DNA of 64,000 bases from Panorpa germanica (taxonomy: Eukaryota > Arthropoda > Insecta > Mecoptera > Panorpidae): positions 3,720,001-3,784,000 of the forward strand of contig OY783223.1 of assembly GCA_963678705.1 (NCBI GenBank), written 5' to 3'. This document shows, in pieces, positions 11,138 to 29,435 of this stretch. Made by a program: the position numbers and the translations under genes. Position 1 is the first letter of the stretch; every line of letters begins with the position of its first letter. Under the pieces are notes generated by a model. The model had not been told where the DNA came from. It ran no database searches and saw only the letters and a list, made by a program, of their open reading frames with translations.

Positions 11138-11400
11138 TTTTTAAGTAATCAATAGCAGTTCTAATGAAATATTACAAACATTAATTCCACAAACGAATTA
11201 ACGCAGAAATTCATTTATCTTATACTTGAAGTACATCCAACAATAATAGTAGTCACCACATATTTCTTGTCATAATATTTTTATTTTTAAAAACTTATGA
11301 TTTAATAAATATAATAAATTAAAAACTGCACATAAAAAATTGTTAATATAATTAATACTGTCGTAAAACACCTTATCAGTCAATTAAAATGGAATTTTAA

Positions 11401-14400
11401 TTACATTTGTTGAGTTTTCATTGATGAAAGTTTATTGTAATTTATTTTTGCTGTAATTTGTTTAGGGTCCATTTTCAATGCTTGTGCATACATCTTCTTC
11501 GCTTTATCAATTTTATTCCATCTGTGATAAAGGACTCCTAAAAATAAATATAAATAAAAATAACACATAAAGCAGAACAGTTTCTTGTTTCTGTAGAAAC
11601 GAAATATTTACCAAAATTAGCATAATAAACAGCCGTTTTCTTAAATTCAAGAGCTGTTTTAAAATGTTCCTCTGCGATTTCAAACTTCCCTGCTTTTCCG
11701 TAACTATTACCTAACGTAAAATGAATTGTAGGTTCATTCGGCAGCAATTCAAGCGCTTTATTACCATATGCAGTTACTTCTTCTCTTGTACCTAAATATT
11801 AGAATTATTTAAAAATAATACAGCTACAATAATCTTACTCCTGTATAAAAAACGAAGCAACACCTTTTGCATCTAATAGTGTTATTAAATTAGTCCAGGC
11901 CTGCATATGCTTTGGATTCAATTTCGTTGCTTTTTCCCAAGCTGCTCTAGCGTGGGCATAATTTTCCTTATCTAAATGCTGAAATATGGATCATAGTATT
12001 CTTTACATCACTGATAACATACACGTCCGGTTGCTATGTTATAGTAACTTACCAAATTTCCAATATTATAATAACAATCCGCATATTTGGATCTATATTG
12101 CAGTGCTTTATTATAACTAAATAATGCCTCATCTTTCTTTCCCATATGAACCTGTACTACACCCAAATTCATCCACGCGGCTGGAAAATCTGTTCTAAAA
12201 TAACAGCTGTGTTTATTTAAATACATCTTCTTATTTACTTCTAAAAGTAATATAGGTTCTTTCCACAAGAGCCGTCATTTTAATCAATAGAAAAATGCAA
12301 TATCTTCGTGAAAAGTCGTGATATTTTTATTTTAATCTAAAATACAAACTCTGAGGTTAGTAATGAAACACAATATCTGCCAAATGTCACCAATTTTCTA
12401 TTGATTTTAAATTACCGCTTTTGTTAAAAGCTCTATATAACAAACCTAATTCGCACTGCTGTTTGCAGCATACTTTCAGCTTCTTCCAATTTATTTAATT
12501 CTCGTAATAAATTGCCCAAATTATTGTAAGCATGATCGTAGTCCGGATATAATCTTTAAGAAACCATATGCATTAAACATTTATCAGAGCCAAGAAAACA
12601 AACATTCTTGAATTACCTTATCGCTTCCCTATAAAAAGCCTCCGATTCTGTAAAGTTGCCTCTGTCAGCAGCAATACGAGCCCTATTATAGTGTACCTTA
12701 GCATTATTAGAACACACTTTTGATGCACTTTCAAATAATTCAGCACCATCCATCCATTCTTTAGATCGATTATGCGCTTTGCAACACCAGAAAAATATCA
12801 AAGCTAGATAGCAAATCCGAATGAACTAGAACAAATGGTTAAATATTATATGTTGCAATATATTATGAAGAACATAATTTAGAATATAAATTTCACCTTC
12901 TTTGATCTTCTCCTCAATTTCATGACACCCATACCAACCAATAAGGTAAACCCAATCGATGGTAAATAAAGAACCCGTTCAGCAATTACAAAACCCACTG
13001 TTATTATACCACTAGCTGGAAAAAATGGCGCTATTAACAGTGCCAGACCCATCAAACTCACCCTGAAAAGATATTGCAGATAAATATATATTTTTTGGAG
13101 TGGTCTCACAGTGAAACAGACTGCTTGCTACTACCAACTTTTTAGTAGAGTGTACTAGAGTTATTGGAAGGGTATTTCACTAATACTTTAATGTTTATCA
13201 ATACACCACTGTATCGCAAAGTAACGCCTTTTGGCCAATCAATGCATTCTGCTTAAAAAACGAAACATAAGAGAGAAGTGAAGCGAGCAGTATCGTTATG
13301 TTTACTCATATAAATGTGTTCAGCCAGAAACCAGGACGCTTAGGTCATCTGCATACGGGTCGACTGATTGCAAACTAGTTCAGCCGTGTTTCGTGACTCT
13401 ATAGAATTTTTAACAATAGCATAATAGATGATTTTATTGTGTCTTATTTGTATGTATGTATTTAAATACTTTTGAATAGTATTTGTGCACATCTCTGCTC
13501 AGGATGTCACCATCAAAAGCATGCCCTGCGACCAAGAAACACAGTCGCTCAAAACTGTCCAAAACCAATTTCAAATCAGTTTAGTTTCGATCGTGACGTA
13601 TGTGTTCTCTCACTCGTATACACGTGCATTCTCTCACTAACAACACAATTGCATTCTCATTCGATTCGGGCCGATCGTTTTGCAATCAGTCGACCCATGT
13701 GCGGACGGCCTTACTAGCAGTCGGATGTTTCCCAACTCTCTAGGATAGATGCAACTACATACAGAACGATTTTCTTACTGTCTACGATTTCATGGAGAGG
13801 AAAGTGAACAGATATATAATATGCACTTTCATTAGTTTTAATACAGCGGTGTATTGATAAACATTAAAGAAGAAGAATCATCTCATGATAAGAGTGTATT
13901 TATGCAAAGCAACTGGACTACACCCTTCTGAAAAAGTTACCATCGCAAGTAATGGGCTTGTGTCCTCATTTTTTAGTTGTTGAGTAGACCAGTGCTGTGG
14001 TAATGTTCTGTAGCTGTTGGTAGTCAAATAATCAAGCCAAATCAAAGAAAAATAAGTTTTTATTTTATTCAACCCTGCTAAGGCAGACATAGCATTGAAA
14101 TTTGATTGTTCTTTGAAATGGCTGTAAATACTATTTGATATTTTGATATATAAATACATATAGCAGATATTTATGATCTGTAAGGTTGGTAACCTTACAC
14201 AAGGATTGTGATGTCACATGCACTTGGAATGTGTACAACGTTGAATCCTTTTAATAATTAAAGAGACAAAATGATTTTTTAATTGTTAATATCTCTTAAC
14301 ATATAAGGAGTTATTAAAAAATAATTGAACATTTGAGGTTCTAGTAACCCACTTTATCAATATATAGTACACTTTTATAGAAATTAAGACATAGGACACA

Positions 14401-16012
14401 AGCCCATTCCTTTGCAATTGGGGTATGATTGAATTATTTTAAATATCTTTTACCTGTCGCTCCTCCTAAATAAAAATATGATGACCAGCCATGGTAAAAA
14501 TATTGTAAATACTCTGAGATCAAGAATTCCAAGGAGAGGAATGCAACCAAAAGACCAGTCACAGCATAACCATTGTGGACATAACAATAGCCATGCATTT
14601 AGAGCATACAGATAGTTTTGTGTAAGGATCTAAAATATTAATAAAATCATTAAGGTATGAGAAGATGTTATGTTAATAAGCTATATATATCACCTTAACA
14701 ATAATACTATCACTAAATGCCATTGGGTTATCCATTTTTTGAAACTCTGGACCTTGTCCACCCATTATGGCCCATCTGTTATATAGCATCAGACTCGCAC
14801 CAATTGTTAAAGTAACAAGTCTAAATAAGACTCTTAAATTTTTCTCAGTATTTTTTAACATAATTGATATATTAAATTTTTTATATTTCCTTGTTAATTT
14901 TATGCCAAGATTATCAATATTCTTTAGTATATCAAATATACCACAAACTGCCTGTAAATGAGAATTAATTAACACTATATACTTTGCATGTATATTTATT
15001 TTCTAGGAAATAATTACCAAAGCTGTTACTCCCATTTCTTTACATAATAATGCAATTGCACTCAAAAGACAAGCACCCACAACTGTGGCCACAGAAGTGA
15101 CAGCGTTAGGTTCTGAAATATTACGAAATTAAATAAATTATCGGAGAAGTATGAAAAAAAAACTTTGTTCGTTGCGATAAGATACCTTTGATTCCTTTAG
15201 AATACGTTAGGATAGCTAAACAATAGAATAAAGCAGATAAAATTTCTGCGCGTCCTACTATACTGCTAACAGCTTCCGTGTGAATAGGATGAGCCGCAAA
15301 AAGAATTGTACTACAGAATTCCACGTTAAATAAACTAAAAATATATTTTGTTTTTAATTGTTGAAGTTTTGTAACAAGAATAAATTAAATGCTTACCCAT
15401 TGCATTTACTCTTTCCTAAAACCAGTTCATAAATTTTTCGAACTAACAAGCATACTACGAAGTGAAGAGCAATGTTTGTTAGTTTCATATGAGATGGTAT
15501 TAGGGCTCCACTTATGTAATGATTCAGTCTGAAATATTTATATTATAAGATAGGGGTTATATTTCTGAAAATAATATATTTCATCATACACAAACCTAAA
15601 ACTAAGTACTGTGAGAGGTCTGTAAGATTTATGGCTACTGTTGCTCGTAATATTTGTACCCCAGAAGTCATGATTAAATACTTCTTCTATGGGGCTATCC
15701 AACAAGACGTCTACATTATTAACGATAGCCTGAGAATCGTCGAAGACAAACTCTCCACCATATGCAAAACCATATGACCATACAGTAATTAGGAAAAGAA
15801 CTATATTCTGCAGAATAAATAAATAATTAAACTTAGAATTTAAAAATCACTTGACATACTCCTATTTCTCTATAGGTATCTACAGAAATAGAAAATATTA
15901 TAATGTATGCAAATGAAGTAACCTGTAAAATTGTAATTTGTTCTCTGCTTAATAAATTAGATCCGAAACTATCGTAGTGTACCAAATAATAAACATTATT
16001 ATATTTGCACAT
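11401..16012 (-). CDS. TMTC4: TMTC4-type protein O-mannosyltransferase (TPR membrane protein)
   Basis: Fourteen exons, all in phase, total 722 aa: 16012-15923, 15807-15596, 15528-15397, 15334-15186, 15112-15018, 14951-14694, 14629-14454, 13062-12897, 12825-12617, 12553-12446, 12194-12053, 11978-11864, 11791-11612, 11537-11401. The N-terminal half is multi-membrane, with an early luminal acidic FDDSQAI and [17 protein letters not shown] and [16 protein letters not shown]. The TMTC core domain ([20 protein letters not shown]) follows, then [12 protein letters not shown]. About eight TPR units fill the C-terminal half ([26 protein letters not shown]). TMTC1-4 are ER proteins that O-mannosylate cadherins, and the sequence best fits TMTC4. 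A 1.4-kb intron between exons 7 and 8 carries MITE-4 and a deleted MITE-1. The gene is head to head with the ZAD factor. Confidence 0.93.
13186..13869. mobile_element. MITE-4 full element with outer terminal repeats
   Basis: The outer ends form an inverted repeat: CTTTAATGTTTATCAATACA at the left and its complement ending TGATAAACATTAAAG at the right, about 28 bp with one mismatch. Inside, a second inverted pair (GGGTCGACTGATTGCAAAC at 13357 and GCAATCAGTCGACCC ending 13696) marks the part shared with 4448-4885. It lies in TMTC4 intron 7. I see no transposase and no clear target duplication. Confidence 0.7.
13952..14407 (-). mobile_element. MITE-1 copy A (internally deleted, 456 bp)
   Basis: Both ends of the ATGGGCTTGTGTCC family are present. 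A segment of about 170 bp after CATTTTTTAG is missing compared with the full copies. It lies in TMTC4 intron 7, close to MITE-4. Confidence 0.88.
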
Positions 16013-16637
16013 TCTATTTTAAATTCTGAAAGATTCTGCAATAAATGTAATAATTAGGTTTAACCATTACTTAGCTGACTTAGCTGTACGTGATATACAT
16101 TATTCAGTTTAAAACTAATTTGTTCATTACAAGATTGTTGTAAAACAAGTAAGTTCAATAAACTTCAGTAAATAAATAATAAATCTAAATGATCTAATAA
16201 AGTCATTTACATAAATTTTTATAAATCTGAACTTGACAACAATCTATGAAAACACAATCAGATACCCACAGATACCAATCACAATAATAATACCTAACAT
16301 GCTCACATAATATCTCATTTTATTGTTTAATTATTAATAAAAGAAACTATAAGACAAAATTAATTTGTAAATTATATTCCAATTAAAATAGTAAGGATGC
16401 TTCTGAATAATAATGTAAGAAAGATTTAAATTTAAGCGGATATTTTCTGAATAAATAATGGTTACAATGGCGCTGGTATCGTCGATATTAATATTTATTA
16501 TGTTGGCTATGCTATTCATCATGACTTCCATTCACTCCATTTTTAACACTTTTGCACTTCTTGTCGCTTCTGGTAATTTTATAGTGCATATGATCTGGTA
16601 ATATTAAATTGTTTAATAATAATATTTGAAAATAATT
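16013..16637. promoter_or_regulatory. Shared upstream region of TMTC4 and the ZAD factor
   Basis: 625 bp separate the two divergent start codons. No TATA box at a convincing position and no coding exon are visible. A bidirectional promoter is inferred from arrangement alone. Confidence 0.45.
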
Positions 16638-19526
<2,889 letters not shown>

Positions 19527-19859
19527 AATATTTAAGTTTTATTTAAATATATTGCAATGTATAATTTTTCCATTAAGTTGATTTAGTTGTAATAAAATAT
19601 TTAGCGTAATTATTAATTTAATTTAAATGAAATATATAAACGTGAAAACGTATTCTTTGTAATATAATTTTTACTGACTTTTATTTATACATTTTCGCAG
19701 GCACATTAAGAAAATGTTTTATTATACATATATATAGTTGGAAATAAATATCTGTTAAAAATAAATAATTCTTTTTCAATTTTAATCAGATTTATGGATT
19801 AATAAATAACAAGGAAAAAGATAATTTGAGAACTGTAACAAAACATTTATTGATTTTGA

Positions 19860-22800
19860 TTATAATAAACATTGTAACAATTGAATTCTCTCATTTAATA
19901 TAAATTGCGCTATTGTATGTTCTATTTGTTCGTCATGCCTGGCTAATTGCGCTTTCATATTCTGTTTAAAGTCTTCCTTAACTCCTTTATCAGCATGACG
20001 CGTACCGATTCTCCTTCTGAAAATTCTATATTTAAAATTTTTGTATAAAGAAATCTTATGTGTTGACCACACCAAGAGATATCCATCATTAATAAATTGA
20101 TTTTATTTAAACATGAGTGGTACTAGATTTGTTGTTCTTTATGGTTCAAACCAATGCGATATTCATATAGATACACGATATCTTTAAAAATTTACGGAGT
20201 GTAAAACTATAGACGTATAATAAATGTCTATTTTATTAAATATCTAAATGTTGACGGAGGTATAGCAATTAAAAATTCAAATTGTAGTTTTAGCGCTACA
20301 GATATCGGCCATATTTTTTCTATGGATAAGAGTTCTGTGTTGAATATGCTATCTTTTTTACGCTCTGTTGTATAAAAGAGATAGCAAGTTAGTGGACGTG
20401 ATGTCACCTGTCTTGGAATAGTTGTATAACGTTGAATCCCTTTAATAATTAAAGGACAAAATGACTTTTTTAATTGTTAATATCTCCTAACATACAAGGA
20501 GTTATTAAATAATAACTGTACAATTGAGGTTCTAGTAACACACTTTACCAATATATAGTACAGTTTTATAGAAATTAAGACATAGGACACAAGCCCATTG
20601 CGTTTAAACTGGCGCTTAAAACCGTCTCTCTCTTTTGTAAACCAGATCGAAATGTTAAGGAATTGATCTGAGTTTTATTAATTTTTTATATATAAACATA
20701 TAAAACTAACTGAGTGAATACGTAGTACCGACAAAACAATCCGATGCATTGAGTTTAATGTTACTTCGGTTTGAATGTGTTGTACAATTTATTCCAACAA
20801 TGAAACCATAAAAGTTGGATATCGCACTGGTGTGAACGACCCATTACATTATGCTGCTTTTTAAACGAAATTAGATATTTACCCTAAACTTTGAACAGAG
20901 TTTGGAAAAATATCAAACACAACTCCATCGCTTATATTAGACAGGTATACCACTTCTTCCAAGATGTTGATATTTGTAATATATTTCTAAAAAAAAGTGT
21001 TAAGTTTTAATAAAATTTGTTAAATATGAAAACCATAAATATGAAATTTCTTACAGGAAATAAGACATATTGGAATGAACGTTTATCACTAATTATTTTA
21101 AATATTGTGGTATAAGTTGCACTTTCTTGAAGTCTATCAATTTGCATCAATACCAGAAGGTGGCCCAAGCCAAGATCCGTAAGATTTTGCAATTTTTGCT
21201 GAAAAGCAGTAATATAATTAAATAATTGTAGATTTTTGAAGTAGTAAAGTCTTAGTATATTCTACCTTACCTTTAGTATGTAAGTAAGAATTCTCGCACA
21301 ATATTGAACAATATGTGAACTTGTTAATGGTAAAAAATGTAAATGCCGAGATGATGGATAAGTTCTCGTAGATTTGATATTAATTAAACTACCAGCCACC
21401 ACTGGTAAACTTGAAAGGGCTAACAAAATATGTTCAAAACAATGCTGGAAAAACGTTAAAGAAAAATTAAATTAAAATATAGATAAAATTATAATATTCC
21501 TTTAAAATAACTTACAGAATATTGTTTCTGTTTAAAATACAATGATACTAGTTTCACATTTCTTGCTATTTGTGACCAAGTTGTTTGAGAGGCTTGTAAA
21601 GCGGCCATAGTATCTCCATGTTGTCCTCTAAATAGGGCCATATCAGCAAGAAACTTTTCCAACCAGTCAGGGATCCGTAAAGATGATATATATTTAGGAA
21701 ATTCTAATAAAAAATAGAATAGAAGATTTAAAAGGATTTGGGAAAGTAAGATACCTCAGTACCTAATAGAACAAGATATAAAACACATAAGAAGGACAAC
21801 AAGGTTTAGATTGGGAAATGAGGAAAAAGGAAACAGATACTGGGAAAGTAGTGAAGAAAGAAAGTGTAGAGTGTGCGGAACGGAGGACGAAACACTGGAG
21901 CACATTATGTTTGAGTGATATGAAAAAGTAGTGAGCGAAATGAATATTGGCCAGCTATTAAAGGGAGGCAGTGAAGGAAAGAGGTGGATGGCGGAAATAG
22001 AAAAAAGGAAAGAAAAAACAGGACAATAAATAAGCTCGTAGCTGGGTTGCATAAGGAACATGAAGAGAGAGGAAGTACTAAAAGAGGCAGTGAAGGGAAG
22101 CAGGAGAAAGAAAGAAAGTAGCGAGGAAACAGTTAAACTTCAGTCCAGAAAAATAGAGGATTTTCGAAAAGGAGATAAGGACAAGAGGTGGATGACGGAG
22201 ATAGAGACAATAATAAAATAGTAAAGGAAGAGAGTCAAGAAGAAATAGTAACGTAAGAGAGTCAAGAGGAAATAGTAAAGATAGAGTGTTTATGCCTGTA
22301 ATAGACATAAGTGGAGAAGTGAAAACGAAGAGAAAAGGCAGGAAGGATAGTGAAAAGATAATAGAGGGTTTGTCGAGAGGAGACAAGGAAGGCAAGAGGT
22401 GATAGATGAAGATACAGGCAATAAGGAATCTTGTTTCCTTACCTATCATAGCATCACCCGAATGCATCATATCCCAAGTTTTAATTGCAAATTCTAATGC
22501 AGTATTTTCTTTCAATTTACCACCAACTTCTATGGTTACTTCTACATCGTTTGAATCGATTCTTGGAACTCTAGGAGGATGTTCATTAGAAAATGCTGTA
22601 ATACAAATATTTATGAGTTTATTAATTAAATAAATATAATCCTTAAAGTGTTCTAATTTTAATTAATTCAATCTTACGTTTATGATACTCAATTAAAGTT
22701 TGCTTCACATGATTTCCTTTATAAATGCAATACATATTATTGGTATATTCATACAAACAATTTAAAAATAGTATAGTTCCACAAAATAATAGTCTTTTAT

Positions 22801-24026
22801 CATCAGCAGCAACTTTCTTGGAACATAAACGTTGCATGATCTTTGTATAGTATGCTTCTTTCGACCAGGTATGATCAAATGTTATTAAATAAGGTTCCCA
22901 TGATAATTGTTTACCAATCATTTCCAAAACTGCGAATATTTTCATCCATATTATATTTGATTCAGAGGTTTCAATTAACTACAGAAACAATTATTAACTT
23001 TTAGAATTACAGAAGTTATATACAAATAATAAAACAGTAACAAATATATGTGTATATACCTCTTTTGAGTATAGTTTATTTATGTAATACTCCAAACTTT
23101 TTGTAAACATTTTGTATAACAATTGCGGTGGTATATTTGCCATGTTTGTAGGAGATGCCGATAATAATGGAGTGACCTCCTCCAAAAGAAGTTCCATCCA
23201 GCCACCAACCCATGTTCCATGTCGGTCAGCGGATAACAACGTTTCCACAAGACTCGGCTAAAATTAATTCAATTTATATTTTATTTGCAAAAAAAAAAAG
23301 AGCATAAAGAATCGAAATTTATATCTACCCCGTAAGTGGAAATTGTTTTCGGGAATTTATGAATCAGTAACAGCAAAAGCCGACAATGCTCTAAAGTATC
23401 TTCACTGTGATCGGCAGTTAACATTAGTAATTTATGCTGCACCTGTTTTCAAAAGTGAAAAAGATTTCTTTTAAATATTGTGTCAAACAGTTATTTTAAA
23501 CTAAATCAAATTTTACAAACATCTTCTGTGAGATTCTGAAACATATCTGAAAGAAACTCTTGTTCTGGTTTCATGGAATCTTTAGGACATCTTAGTGCAT
23601 TTGTAATAGCAGCAATCTCATTCCATAATTCTGGGGGCGCCAGCTTAAAAGTATTTATTCTGTAAGTAGAAGAACTATGTTGTCAATATCAAAAATTGCC
23701 ATATTTTCAAAAGTATCGCATTTTAACTTACATGACACTAAAATATTTTGCGGCCTTTTTAACATCACCATCGTTTTTCTCAATTTTATACGCTTCATAC
23801 TATAAAAGATTTTCATATAATTTAGTTGACAATCTGTCATTTCTGTGAAAGATTGTATTATACAAACATTTTACAATATTACCTGTACCCCAAAATTATT
23901 TTGGAATAAAGTTTGAGCTGTTATTATTAATGATTTTGCTCTGTAAGGATCTGTTTTCATGTACGTTTTGGCTTTTAAAATGAAACAGTTCTCGTCTGTT
24001 ACATTGTCGACCTCCATTTCTTGCAT
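19860..24026 (-). CDS. INTS10: Integrator complex subunit 10
   Basis: Twelve exons in phase: 24026-23883, 23799-23732, 23659-23521, 23442-23329, 23257-23060, 22978-22678, 22595-22443, 21703-21516, 21444-21271, 21198-21055, 20986-20883, 20016-19860 (627 aa, against about 710 in human). The alignment with INTS10 rests on several blocks: RAKSLIITAQTLF, LWNEIAAITNALR, RLLLLLIHKFPKT, LLYKMFTKSLEYYIN, TNINILEEVVYL and the C-terminal KGVKEDFKQNM. INTS10 belongs to the metazoan Integrator complex, which cleaves snRNA 3' ends and attenuates RNA polymerase II; with INTS13 and INTS14 it forms a side module. One intron holds a LINE-B tail and the last holds a MITE-1 remnant. It is head to head with WDR5 and convergent with the ZAD factor (333 bp between stops). 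Confidence 0.93.
20217..20598 (-). mobile_element. MITE-1 copy C (one end lost, diverged)
   Basis: The right end (GGACACAAGCCCAT) and about 380 bp of family sequence are present. The left end and part of the middle are missing or replaced. It lies in the last INTS10 intron. Confidence 0.8.
21716..22428 (+). mobile_element. LINE-B copy 1: retrotransposon 3' tail
   Basis: The frame around 21730-22030 encodes the family end: EEKGNRYW, then [17 protein letters not shown] purine-rich region with stops follows. It matches the copy at 62306-63132 but lacks the usual CCGAAAGG tail. It is antisense to INTS10, within one intron. The bounds are approximate and I found no target duplication. Confidence 0.75.
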
Positions 24027-24597
24027 ATTCTCTAAATAAGTATTAAAATAATATATATATCAGAGGTGTCTCTTTCTAAGGTTAGTTGAATTAATGTCAC
24101 ATATATAATACTCAATATATTTGTAACACTGATTTACAAGAATTTGTAAAAGCTAGATTAAAATACATAGATTTTATTTTGATAAACACCTAATTAAAAG
24201 AGATTAAACTGTATTAAATTTAAAAGTAAAGTTTGTATTTTATTTTATTCTGTATTTTGTATATCAAGAGAGATGCAGAGATAATAGAGAGATGCAGGCA
24301 AAGAAGAGATTGTCAAAGTAATGAAAATGGCGGCATAATTAATTTTTGCCTGTGTATTTAGTATTTCGAACTTAACCTGCACTGACAGTTTAGCCTCGCT
24401 TAGCTCTGAGTTCATTGAGTTTATGTTGTTGAAAGTTTTGAATTGTTAATCTTATATATAAACTAAAATTAAAGAAACATTGTGTTATATTACCTTATAC
24501 ATTACATTGTGTTATATTACCTTATTACACTAAAGTTTATTCGAATCATATCTACGTTTTGAAATTGCAATTTTAGAAGGTAAAATAAGGAGCAAAA
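24027..24597. promoter_or_regulatory. Shared upstream region of INTS10 and WDR5
   Basis: 571 bp separate the divergent start codons. The stretch is AT-rich without an evident TATA box at the right place. A bidirectional promoter is inferred from arrangement. Confidence 0.45.
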
Positions 24598-26022
<1,425 letters not shown>

Positions 26023-26669
26023 TTTATTAATTTTAGGAATTAGTTTTTATTTTTCTAGAAATATATATAAATATAATAATTCCACTACTATATATTTTTA
26101 GTTTAGTGGCTATTTATCAAGTATAAATAGTAAATAAAGTCTTTAATGTACATCTATAAATATTTACGTTTTACAAAATAGAACTTAAGTTTTCTTTTGT
26201 CTTTAAATAAGCGAATATATTTGTTGATAATCAATTATAGAGATGGTAATTACTTTTTGTGTACCACGCTTCTATTTACTATTTTATCTATCGGTATAAT
26301 ACGCCTTTATTTTTATTATTTTACGTTATATATACTCGTATAGAAGTAGAAGTCACGTTAAAAAAATGCGACATGTTTTGAGAATTATTTGATTTGTGAC
26401 TTGCAAATGTAATTTTAATAAACATATACATTTTTTTTACTTTTGTAACCGACTTCTATCAAATTTTGTATTAATAAAAACTAATTTATTTGAATTTAGA
26501 TCGAAGAAAAAATAATTATAAAACATTTTTAGAATATTAGAGTATATTACTTTTGTATTTAAAATTAATTCGATAAAATTAATAAAAGAAATCGTCTGAA
26601 TCATTTTGTATTTTATTTTTTTTTTATAAATATTTTCATAATAAAATTTATTTATTTCACTAATTGTAG

Positions 26670-28934
26670 TTAATCATTGTGTTGCCAAAATTTTTTTGCA
26701 TTTAATAGGACTGGTTCTCCAAATACTTGTTTTTCTCCACCAGTTAAATATGGAGGAGTAAATTCTCTATAAGCAACACATACTCTCCTTTCGGAAATAT
26801 CTTCCCTTAAAACTCGATGCTCCCATTTATAACGAGCAGCGCCGTACAAAACTATTAAGGAACGCCTGAAATATTAAAATAGAATTACAATCATTTGTTA
26901 CGAAGTAGGAGAAAATATTGAATACACTGGAACCTTGGATTGCGTTGTTTTTGAAGTATAATCAAAATCACGATAGTTCAGCGGCGACTTATACTTAAAA
27001 GAGGTTATAAGAGCGGTATAAATCTATAATACGATAATGAATTTTATCTTATTCGTTTCTATATACATTATAGAAAACATCAGTGAGTCAGTGCTTTTTA
27101 GTTATATCTGCAGTTTATACCTCACAACTTGTTTTAAGTATGAGTCGCCGCTGAACTCTCGTAATTTGGATTTTTCAAGAAATATGTAGTACATTGGGGT
27201 ACCAATGGGCTTGCGTCCTATGTTTTAATTTCTATAAAACTGTACTATATATCGATAAAGTGGGTTACTAGAACCTCAAATGTTCAATTATTTTTTAATA
27301 ACTCCTCATATGTTAAGAGATATTAACAATTAAAAAAGTCATTTTGTTTCTTTAATTAATAAAGGGATTCAACGTTGTACACATTCCAAGTGCATGTGAC
27401 ATCACAATCCTTGTATAAGGTTACCAACCTTACAGCTCATAATAATAAATCCCTCATAAATATCAAATATTATTTACAGCTATTTCAAGGAACAATCAAA
27501 TTTCAATACTATGTCTGCCTTATCAGGGTTAAATAAAATAAAAACTTATTATTCTTTGATTTGACTCGATTATTTGACTACCAACAGCTACAAAACATTA
27601 CCACAGCACTGACCTACTCAACAAATAACTGACGTTAAAATGCATTTCATGTCATACAAATATGGCCGACCATTTCTTGCGCTAAAACTATAATTCAAAC
27701 TTTTAATTGCTATATCTCCGTCAATATTTAGATATTTAATAGACACACCAATACACATTTATTAACATCAATTTCAATCAACAATTGAAAAATCGACCAC
27801 TAAAAAATGAGGACACAAGCCCATTTACAAAACGTTGCTACATATGAGAAAACAATAATTCGATTGACGCAAATCGCAGCCCCAGTGTACTTTGCGTTAT
27901 TGTTAGTGCTTATAAATAATTGTTTTACTTGGGCATAGGTATTCGAATAATAACATCTGGAAGTTCATCGGCTTCATTATCAGCATCATTAACAGCAACG
28001 ACGGGACTGTAATTCTTTACTAAAGGTAAATTAAACCTTTCCGAATCTCCTGTATAACTGTGGAAAATGTAATACTTTATGTTCTTTTAATTAAAACAAC
28101 AAATTCTAAAATCTATTACCTACCGATTCATGGTGAGGACAGAGTCAGATAAACAATTAACAGTAACTACTCTCTCGCCCCAAATCCAACAATCATCGAT
28201 ATGAGGATCAATTGATGCCCCTCTTACAGGGTCATACTCTAAAGAACACTGCTCAATTGTCTGAAAATCTTCTAGTAATGGTACCTGGAGAAATTTATCT
28301 TGTACAAACTGAGAAAAAGCTGGGAATCCAACAAAATTTCCTAAATTTAGTTTGCGTTTCTTGAAATTGGTTTTAGGGCCAAAATTCTGTAATTATATAA
28401 TCACTTACAAAATTCGAATGATTCATTTACATTATTTATCACTTTTTAAAATGTTTATGTTAACCTGTTTTCGTCTTCCACTTTGTGAAATATCCCAATT
28501 CATTTCGTCGATACCCTTCATTAATACACTCTCTTCCTCTTCAGTAATAAAGTTCAGCTAAAATATAAAATTGATGTAATAAATTGAACCATAAGAAGAA
28601 TTTAGAACAATATAAGATCCAATAACACCTGTATATAAACTCCTGGGTAAGAAATAGGAGTGCCGATATGATCGGTGTGTTTCTGATTGATATCCCACCC
28701 AGGCCATGCTTTGTTACATTCTGGGCAATAAACATAGCTATTTGATGAATGTGTATCCTATAATATCATAATTATATATTATCAAAATATTGTTTCATCA
28801 ACAAAATAATATTTTAGGTTAGGTACCTTAGAAATTTCTTCAAAATTTTTTTTAGATTCTCCTGACGACTTTTCACACATTAAACAAGTTCGGCATCCTT
28901 TACAACCACATTCTTTTGGCGTAAATTTAACCAT
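26670..28934 (-). CDS. ALKBH4: Alpha-ketoglutarate-dependent dioxygenase ALKBH4
   Basis: Six exons in phase: 28934-28827, 28757-28629, 28557-28465, 28386-28124, 28057-27929, 26865-26670 (305 aa; human 302). The N-terminal cysteine motif CGCKGCRTCLMCE is typical of ALKBH4. The Fe(II)-binding HxD is His172 and Asp174 in DPHIDDCWIWGERVV. The last exon carries the distal His (WEHRVLRED) and the 2-oxoglutarate Arg (ERRVCVAYRE). In mammals ALKBH4 acts on actin K84 monomethylation and has been linked to N6-methyladenine in DNA; the insect role is unproven. The last intron (1.06 kb) holds MITE-2 and MITE-1 copies. The end of that intron, the exon and the 3' flank were copied to 2303-2958. Confidence 0.95.
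26970..27162. mobile_element. MITE-2 parental copy in the ALKBH4 last intron
   Basis: A 193-bp palindromic element. The ends ACGATAGTTCAGCGGCGACT and, reverse-complemented, ACGAGAGTTCAGCGGCGACT extend inward with further similarity to about 50 bp. It has no coding capacity. Confidence 0.72.
27205..27824 (+). mobile_element. MITE-1 copy D (620 bp)
   Basis: A complete copy with both ends, in the ALKBH4 last intron about 40 bp from MITE-2. The flanks are CA and TT, so no TA duplication is preserved. Confidence 0.92.
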
Positions 28935-29435
28935 TATTTCAAAATATTTATTTAAGTTTATTTAATAAAAATGACACACGCATTTTAAATCTTTGACAAG
29001 TGTCAAGAAGCAAAGGTCTTTTAAATTTTAGAGCTGACATCTATGATTGATATAAAGATTTCTTTTATAAATAATACATATTGAATGTTTCAACCTTTCA
29101 TTTTAAGCGTAGGAGCTGTATTCCTGGCTATCCCTACTAATAAACCGATTTCAAATAATACATATTCACAATATTAATATAAACATGAAATCCTTTTATG
29201 ACTTTTAAAAATAGCAATAGAATTTATTTTATAACTTGACAGTAATAGTAATAAAATTCATATTTATAAATAGCTATAATAATAAGATAACAACAGACTC
29301 CCTGAGGCAATGTTATTGCAAAAGTGATAAGCTTTGACCTGTAATATATTTTAAAAATTGCAAAATGTGTTTTCATTTACATTTATGATATTACACAAAA
29401 ATATTCATTCGCTTGTAGTTGTATATATCAGGACG
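28935..29435. promoter_or_regulatory. Shared upstream region of ALKBH4 and argininosuccinate lyase
   Basis: 501 bp lie between divergent start codons. No coding sequence is seen. A bidirectional promoter is inferred from arrangement. Confidence 0.45.
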
